Source: an uncultured Erysipelotrichaceae bacterium (GTDB taxonomy: Bacteria > Bacillota_I > Bacilli_A > Erysipelotrichales > Erysipelotrichaceae). Taken from it: 10,729 nt of DNA. Within the stretch, counting starts at the first letter, position 1. Every line of letters begins with the position of its first letter. Positions 6,624-10,729 of the stretch are shown piece by piece. The stretch is taken from NCBI GenBank assembly GCA_937893225.1, contig CALBJM010000135.1:1-10729 (forward strand), written 5' to 3'. Made by a program: the position numbers and the translations under genes. Under the pieces are notes generated by a model. The model worked only from the letters and a program-made list of their open reading frames with translations, was not told the DNA's origin and did no database searches.

Positions 6624-7023
6624 AACAATCGTATACATATAGTAATACACCATCATTGTTAACTTCTTGTAAAAATCCGTTATATTCTAATATACGTATC
6701 GATGCAATATTATTTTCTACAACACGTGCAATTAGTCTTTTTACACCATATTCTTTACATAACTTTTTACAAAGTCCCACACCTTGTTTCATAAAACCCT
6801 TTCCTTGTTCTTGAAAACACGTGCGATATCCGATTTCATATGTTCCTTCTTTTACAGGAAAGAATTCAATGATTCCCACGAATCTATTATCCACAAACAT
6901 AGCTAAAGAATGTGTTTTTTGTAACTGATGGTACAATACACTTGCCTGCACTAAAGAAACAGGATAACGATACAAGTTGCAAAGAAAGCTTATATCTGAT
7001 TCTTGCAAATAATGAAGTTCCAT
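6622..7023 (-). CDS. GNAT-family N-acetyltransferase
   Basis: A compact 133-residue acetyltransferase expected to move the acetyl group of acetyl-CoA to an amine; the acceptor is unknown. The central strand EIGYRTCF (63-70) leads to the acetyl-CoA pyrophosphate loop QEQGKG (71-76, the Q/RxxGxG motif). Motif B is ENNIASIRILEYNGF (103-117), the usual N-x-x-S-x-x-x-x-x-x-x-G-F pattern. AGAGGG (7030-7035) lies 6 nt before the ATG. It is the first gene of the operon with ppk1, 11 nt upstream of the ppk1 ATG. Its acceptor could be a small molecule, a ribosomal protein N terminus or an antibiotic; nothing in the sequence separates these. Confidence 0.85.
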   Translation of the reverse strand: MELHYLQESDISFLCNLYRYPVSLVQASVLYHQLQKTHSLAMFVDNRFVGIIEFFPVKEGTYEIGYRTCFQEQGKGFMKQGVGLCKKLCKEYGVKRLIARVVENNIASIRILEYNGFLQEVNNDGVLLYVYDC

Positions 7024-7052
7024 ATGATACCCTCTACAGATTTGTTATTTCA

Positions 7053-7058
7053 ATTATA
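7053..7058 (-). promoter_or_regulatory. Candidate -10 box for the GNAT-ppk1-kinase-lipoprotein operon
   Basis: TATAAT on the minus strand lies 30 nt before the acetyltransferase start codon in the 72-nt divergent region (7024-7095). No convincing -35 box is found at 16-18 bp. On the plus strand GATAAT (7074-7079) is the best but weaker -10 candidate for the pyridoxal kinase gene, so the two promoters would overlap back to back. Confidence 0.38.
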
Positions 7059-7095
7059 CAACTTTCCTTGTAAGATAATTCTAAAGAGGTATTTT

Positions 7096-7917
7096 ATGAA
7101 AAGAATTGTAACCATGCAAGACATCTCCTGTATAGGAAAATGTTCACTTACTGTAGCACTCCCGATCCTTTCTGCAATGGGTATTGAAACTGCAATCCTA
7201 CCAACCGCAATACTATCTACCCACACAATGTTTAAACACTTCACATTTCACGATTTAACAAATGAAATCGAACCAATACTATCCAATTGGAAAAAAGAAA
7301 ACTTCACCTTTCAAGCAGTATATACAGGCTATTTAGGATCAATGGAACAACTACAAATTGCCTCCAAACTCATAGAAGAAAATAAAAATGCCTGCATTAT
7401 CGTTGATCCATGCATGGCAGATAGCGGAAAACTCTATACGGGATTTACAGAACAATTTGTGAAAGGCATGAAGCAGCTCACAAATAAAGCTGACATCATT
7501 TGCCCGAATATCACAGAAGCGTTCTATTTATTAGACAAACCTTACCACGAAGATTACACAGAACAAGAAATTCGTGATATGTTGAAAGACCTCTGTGCTA
7601 CAGGTACTAAAACCGCAATTATTACCGGCGTTTCTTTTCAAAAAGGAAAAGTAGGTGCATATGCTTATCAATCTGAAAAAGACACATGGCATGCATACTA
7701 TACAAACGAAGAACCTGAACACTTTCATGGAACAGGCGATATCTGGGCATCTTGCTTAACCGGCGGCTTAGTTTTAGGAAAGCCCATTGAGCAAGCTATA
7801 CAAATTGCTTGCGATTTTGTAAAGATCTCCATTCATAAAACACTACAAGAACAAAATCACAATATTTATGGTGTGAATTTTGAACAAGCCATTCCAGAAT
7901 TGATCCAAATGTTATAA
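7096..7917 (+). CDS. pdxY: Pyridoxal/pyridoxamine kinase (ribokinase superfamily)
   Basis: A 273-residue cytosolic kinase of vitamin B6 salvage, phosphorylating the 5'-hydroxyl of pyridoxal or pyridoxamine with ATP to give the cofactor form. The N terminus MQDISCIGKCSLTVALPILSAMG (7-29) is characteristic of PdxK/PdxY-type kinases and carries the substrate-binding serine. Further marks are PTAILSTHT (36-44), YTGYLGS (76-82), VDPCMADSGKLY (103-114), CPNITEA (136-142), and the anion-hole/catalytic HGTGD (211-215) with Asp215 as base. The frame is open to 7003, but ATG 7096 is preferred because AGAGG precedes it by 6 nt and the family starts there. It is monocistronic, divergent from the ppk1 operon and convergent with the PTS operon. 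A ThiD-like pyrimidine kinase is less likely given these motifs. Confidence 0.92.
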   Translation: MKRIVTMQDISCIGKCSLTVALPILSAMGIETAILPTAILSTHTMFKHFTFHDLTNEIEPILSNWKKENFTFQAVYTGYLGSMEQLQIASKLIEENKNACIIVDPCMADSGKLYTGFTEQFVKGMKQLTNKADIICPNITEAFYLLDKPYHEDYTEQEIRDMLKDLCATGTKTAIITGVSFQKGKVGAYAYQSEKDTWHAYYTNEEPEHFHGTGDIWASCLTGGLVLGKPIEQAIQIACDFVKISIHKTLQEQNHNIYGVNFEQAIPELIQML

Positions 7918-7942
7918 AAATATTGCGAATTACTTTTCAGTA

Positions 7943-7994
7943 AAAATCCATGGATTGATGCGCACAACAGTGCAGTATCATACACATGGATTTT
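7943..7994 (+). terminator. Long multi-helix hairpin after the pyridoxal kinase gene, probable terminator or structured 3' RNA
   Basis: AAAATCCATG (7943-7952) and CATGGATTTT (7985-7994) are perfectly complementary. Between them, TGAT/ATCA (7956-7959 with 7977-7980) and GCAC/GTGC (7962-7965 with 7970-7973, loop AACA) stack into one rod with two small internal loops. A ragged T-rich stretch (CTTATT, then TTTTT at 8007-8011) follows. On the plus strand it could end the pyridoxal kinase transcript. It is longer and more elaborate than the plain terminators elsewhere in the window, so a processed RNA or small repeat element remains possible. The 155-nt gap (7918-8072) holds nothing else except the facing terminator. 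Confidence 0.5.
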
Positions 7995-8012
7995 CTTATT
8001 GATAGATTTTTC

Positions 8013-8042
8013 AAAAAAGACACCACAGTATTCTGTGATGCC
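8013..8042 (-). terminator. Intrinsic terminator of the PTS operon
   Basis: On the minus strand GGCATCACAG (8033-8042), loop AATA and CTGTGGTGTC (8019-8028) form a 10-bp stem with two G-U pairs, followed by six T (8013-8018). It starts about 30 nt after the stop codon of the EIICB gene. This is a textbook Rho-independent terminator. Confidence 0.85.
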
Positions 8043-8072
8043 TTATCGAAAGGGAATAATTGAATTGTCTAT

Positions 8073-9542
8073 TTATTTGCAGAGCTTTTTAAATTCATCT
8101 GCAACATGCTGAACTTGCATGCCTACAACAACTTGTACATCAGTTTTACTTGGACGAACAACCCCTGCAACACCAGCAGACTTGATCTTCTTTTCATTTA
8201 CAAGTGTATTGTCTTTTACTGTTAAACGTAATCTAGTAATACAGTTATCAATTGTATTCACGTTGTCTTTTCCGCCAACGCCTTCAAGAATGATCTTAGC
8301 AACTTCTGTGAAATCATTATTTGCTAATACAGCACTTTGTTCTTCAGCATTATCTTCGTCATCTTCGCGGCCAATTGTCTTTAGATCCCATTTTGTAATT
8401 GCGAAACGGAATACAACATAGAATACAACGAATGCAGCAATACCAAGAGGGATGATCATCCATGTATTTCTAGCAGCTGGTAAAGAAGCAGAGAAAATCA
8501 AGTCTGTTAAACCAGCAGAGAATGAGAAACCTGCTCTAAATCCAACTAATACTGTAATAAATGTAAAGATACCATACAACAATGCATAAACTACATATAA
8601 AGCTGGTGCTAAGAACATAAAACCAAATTCGAATGGTTCAGTAACACCACAAAGGAATGCTGCCAATGCTGCAGAACCAACTAGACCAATCGCAACTTTC
8701 TTCTTGTTAGACTTAGCTGTTTGGATCATTGCTAATGCTGCACCTGGAATACCAAACATCATGCAAGGGAAGAATCCAGACATATACATACCAAGATCCC
8801 AAGAAAGATTTGCTGAAGCAGTTGTATCACCAGCCCAGAAATGAGACAAGTCACCAAGACCAATCGTATCGAACCAGAAAACATTGTTCAATGCATGATG
8901 TAAACCTGTAGGAATGAGCAATCTATTGAAGAATGCATAAATGCCTGCACCAACAGCACCCATACCAGCAATACCATTACCTAATGCAACAAGACCATTG
9001 AATACAAGTGGCCATACAAACAATAACACTACAGAAACAAGAATAGAAACAACACCAGACACAATGGAAACACAACGCTTGCCAGAGAAGAAAGCTAACC
9101 AATCTGGTAACTTTGTATTCTTGAATTTGTTATAACATGTTGCACCAATGATACCAGCAATAATTGCGATAAATGGGTTAGCAATCTTTTGGAATGCAAT
9201 TGTGGAAATTTCATCCAAACTCATAATTGTAGCAACATTACCTGCAGACAACAAGTTTGTGATCATCAACCAAGAAACCAATGCTGCTAAAGCACCAGTA
9301 CCATCATGATCATCTGTCATACCAACACCAACACCGATTGCAAACAACCATGCCATGTTATCAATTAAAGCACCACCAGCCTTAACTAGATAGAAACCAA
9401 TTTGTTGTGTCAAACCAACAACATCACCACCCTGCATTGTTGATGGACATAAAGCGTAACCAATACCCATCAAAATTGCACAGATAGGTAAACACGCAAC
9501 AGGAAGCATCAATGCTTTCCCAAGTTTTTGTAGAAACTTCAT
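8073..9542 (-). CDS. PTS sugar permease EIICB, probably N-acetylglucosamine-specific (NagE/NagP-like)
   Basis: A 489-residue membrane permease that imports and phosphorylates a hexose. The EIIC part (about 1-385) starts MKFLQKLGKALMLPVACLP and contains NRLLIPTGLHHALN (206-219), FFPCMMFGIPGAALAM (257-272), GVTEPFEFGFMFLAPALY (299-316) with the sugar-binding Glu, and GFSFSAGLTD (338-347). After WDLKTIGRED (385-394) an acidic linker leads to EIIB (about 410-489) with the phosphorylated Cys434 in NTIDNCITRLRL. These stretches resemble NagE/NagP more than PtsG from memory; glucose or a related hexose cannot be excluded. EIIA is encoded by the separate upstream gene. The 80-nt gap before it holds a strong AGGAGG, 11 nt before the ATG, and no clear promoter, so it is probably expressed from the operon promoter. 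Confidence 0.87.
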   Translation of the reverse strand: MKFLQKLGKALMLPVACLPICAILMGIGYALCPSTMQGGDVVGLTQQIGFYLVKAGGALIDNMAWLFAIGVGVGMTDDHDGTGALAALVSWLMITNLLSAGNVATIMSLDEISTIAFQKIANPFIAIIAGIIGATCYNKFKNTKLPDWLAFFSGKRCVSIVSGVVSILVSVVLLFVWPLVFNGLVALGNGIAGMGAVGAGIYAFFNRLLIPTGLHHALNNVFWFDTIGLGDLSHFWAGDTTASANLSWDLGMYMSGFFPCMMFGIPGAALAMIQTAKSNKKKVAIGLVGSAALAAFLCGVTEPFEFGFMFLAPALYVVYALLYGIFTFITVLVGFRAGFSFSAGLTDLIFSASLPAARNTWMIIPLGIAAFVVFYVVFRFAITKWDLKTIGREDDEDNAEEQSAVLANNDFTEVAKIILEGVGGKDNVNTIDNCITRLRLTVKDNTLVNEKKIKSAGVAGVVRPSKTDVQVVVGMQVQHVADEFKKLCK

Positions 9543-9622
9543 CTTTGTGAATTCCTCCTCTTCTACTTTTTTACTACTTTATTCCCTTTTTATACCCAGA
9601 CGTAAACGTACGACTATGTATA

Positions 9623-10105
9623 CTACTTTTTAATGCTGATGATTTCTTCACCAGCTTTTACACTTTTCCCACTCAATCCATTTACTTCAGAATAGCTTGG
9701 TGTATTTGTAATGATGACAGGAATGACAGTATCGTATCCTGCATCTTTAAGCGCATCTAGATCAACATCGACCAACACATCCCCTACTTTAACAGTATCA
9801 TTTTGGGAAACATGGCTTGTAAAACCAACACCTTGCAGATTCACTGTATCAATACCGATGTGAATCAATACTTCTACACCATCTTCACTCACTAATCCAA
9901 CTGCATGTCCTGTAGGGAAAACCATAGAAACCGTTCCATTTACAGGAGAAACGATCTTTCCATTTTCTGGTCGTATTGCTACGCCTTTTCCTATCATTTC
10001 TTGTGCAAATGTAGGATCATTCACTTCTTTTAAAGGAACCGTTGTACCGTCTACAACTGCATAAATTGTGTAATTTGTTTCTTTTTTCTTAAAAAAATTA
10101 AACAT
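9623..10105 (-). CDS. PTS EIIA component, glucose type (Crr-like)
   Basis: A 160-residue soluble phosphocarrier that takes phosphate from HPr and passes it to EIIB, here most likely Cys434 of the EIICB encoded next. The fold marks are IVSPVNGTVSMVFPTGHAVG (51-70) with His67, and VEVLIHIGIDTVNL (77-90) with His82, the phosphorylated residue; these match His75 and His90 of the E. coli protein. The C-terminal SGKSVKAGEEI is also typical. Length is that of a free-standing EIIA-Glc. The first codons overlap the end of the antiterminator gene by 8 nt, and AAGGAG lies 7 nt before the ATG inside that gene, so translation is probably coupled. Whether it also serves other EIICB permeases in the cell cannot be told. 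Confidence 0.93.
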   Translation of the reverse strand: MFNFFKKKETNYTIYAVVDGTTVPLKEVNDPTFAQEMIGKGVAIRPENGKIVSPVNGTVSMVFPTGHAVGLVSEDGVEVLIHIGIDTVNLQGVGFTSHVSQNDTVKVGDVLVDVDLDALKDAGYDTVIPVIITNTPSYSEVNGLSGKSVKAGEEIISIKK

Positions 10106-10729
10106 TTTTATTCTCCTTACTATTTAATACTCTACGAATATGAATTGTCATATATGTCATTTCTGCCCCAGGCAATGAAACACCTGTAGCCTCATTCAAA
10201 TACGAAGCAATTTTTTCACTACACGCATACGCTCTTGGATACTGTTTTTTCACTGTTTCCCCAATCAACACATCTTCTTCCTGCAATAATTCTTTTCTAT
10301 ACAATCTTTGCAACAAGAATTTAACGTGCGTAAGCAAACGCTCATAATCTAAAGATGTCTCATCAAATTCTATTTGTAAATTCTGCTTGATCAATTCAAG
10401 AATCGTACGAATTTCACTAGGAAATTTCACTGCTTCACGAATGGAAGTGCGATATTCAGAATTCACGATATGCAATGCAATGAATCCAGCTTCATCTTTT
10501 GGCAATGGAATACCAAATCGCTTTAAAATTAAATCACATGCATACGATCCAACCTCATATTCTGTTGGATAATATCTTTGTATTTCCCACAATAGTGGAT
10601 TTTCAAATGCAATATTTGCTTTTTGTCTCTCTAACGCAAAGCTAATATGATCTGTTAAAGTCACGTAAACATTGCTATTCAATTTGACACGAATTCTTTC
10701 TTTGGCATAAAGGATGATATCATCAACCA
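10098..10729 (-). CDS. BglG/LicT-family transcription antiterminator, partial (N terminus beyond the window)
   Basis: The frame stays open to the right edge, so 210 C-terminal residues are visible and the N-terminal RNA-binding (CAT) domain is outside. The first visible residues, VDDIILYAKERIRVKLNSN, continue directly into PRD1, so TTG 10682 is not the start. PRD1 carries TDHISFALER and FIALHIVNSE; PRD2 carries ERLLTHVKFLLQRL and MTYMTIHIRRV. All four conserved PRD histidines are present. In this family, EIIB phosphorylates PRD1 to inactivate and HPr phosphorylates PRD2 to activate. The protein binds a hairpin in the leader RNA and prevents termination. Its place at the head of the EIIA-EIICB operon suggests autoregulation; the RNA target should lie upstream of the window. 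Confidence 0.92.
   Translation of the reverse strand, partial: VDDIILYAKERIRVKLNSNVYVTLTDHISFALERQKANIAFENPLLWEIQRYYPTEYEVGSYACDLILKRFGIPLPKDEAGFIALHIVNSEYRTSIREAVKFPSEIRTILELIKQNLQIEFDETSLDYERLLTHVKFLLQRLYRKELLQEEDVLIGETVKKQYPRAYACSEKIASYLNEATGVSLPGAEMTYMTIHIRRVLNSKENKNV

Noticed and set aside
6611..6628. Six-residue extension of PPK1 from TTG 6628
   Set aside because: The ribosome-binding site AGAGGA would be inside the coding sequence; ATG 6610 is correctly spaced from it.
7003..7095. 31-residue N-terminal extension of the pyridoxal kinase
   Set aside because: It would overlap the divergent acetyltransferase gene and its promoter region, and the family's N-terminal motif begins right after ATG 7096.
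8119..8421. Open frame of about 100 codons on the plus strand opposite the EIICB gene
   Set aside because: It lies wholly antisense to the well-supported EIIB domain, is compositionally a shadow and has no recognisable protein features.
9543..9622. Possible antiterminator RNA target or promoter between the EIIA and EIICB genes
   Set aside because: Only a 4-bp CGTA/TACG stem is seen, with no T-tract terminator and no paired -35/-10 boxes.
10098..10682. Antiterminator gene starting at TTG 10682
   Set aside because: The frame is open to the window edge and the residues before TTG continue the conserved PRD1 sequence, so the gene is partial rather than short.
1..10729. CRISPR array, tRNA or rRNA genes, phage or toxin-antitoxin genes
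   Set aside because: No regularly spaced repeats, no cloverleaf-like sequence and no recognisable phage or toxin motifs were seen on either strand.

Overview
The window is AT-rich DNA from a low-GC Gram-positive bacterium (Bacillota). Strong AGGAGG-type ribosome-binding sites, A-rich coding style, a PRD antiterminator/PTS operon and a TGS-type nucleoside kinase next to ppk1 suggest a gut Erysipelotrichia-like or clostridial organism. The species cannot be named from the sequence alone. Coding density is high and no gene-free stretch exceeds about 160 bases. No RNA gene or CRISPR array was seen.

Left end (1-2520). Bases 1-41 look like the tip of an IS21-family-like insertion sequence: two imperfect 12-bp repeats 25 bp apart. 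It abuts a small secreted protein gene whose stop codon is supplied by the putative IS tip, so that gene is probably a truncated remnant. Its promoter holds a cre-like palindrome between the -35 and -10 boxes. Next come a membrane-bound processive family-2 glycosyltransferase (minus strand, own promoter and terminator) and a divergent VanZ-family membrane protein whose predicted mRNA is almost leaderless. All three concern the cell surface.

Middle (2509-7023, minus strand). A tightly packed four-gene operon reads GNAT acetyltransferase, polyphosphate kinase 1, TGS-domain nucleoside (uridine-type) kinase, small lipoprotein. Gaps are 11 nt, 23 nt and an ATGA overlap. PPK1 makes or reverses polyphosphate from ATP and the kinase phosphorylates a nucleoside, so the operon links phosphate storage with nucleotide salvage. 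The lipoprotein is convergent with VanZ, and one hairpin holds both stop codons.

Right part (7024-10729). A divergent intergenic region separates the operon from a monocistronic pyridoxal/pyridoxamine kinase gene (plus strand). Its 3' side carries a long multi-helix hairpin. Facing it on the minus strand is a PTS operon: a BglG/LicT-type antiterminator (cut by the window edge), EIIA of the glucose type, and an EIICB most like the N-acetylglucosamine permeases NagE/NagP, closed by a clear intrinsic terminator. The antiterminator probably senses the phosphorylation state of this PTS and controls the operon through an RNA target outside the window.

Most of the window is ordinary core metabolism and transport. 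The points most worth a second look are the IS-truncated gene, the promoter-embedded operator, the leaderless VanZ gene, a PPK1 lacking its second conserved histidine, and the structured RNA after the pyridoxal kinase gene. I did not find a convincing new multi-gene system.
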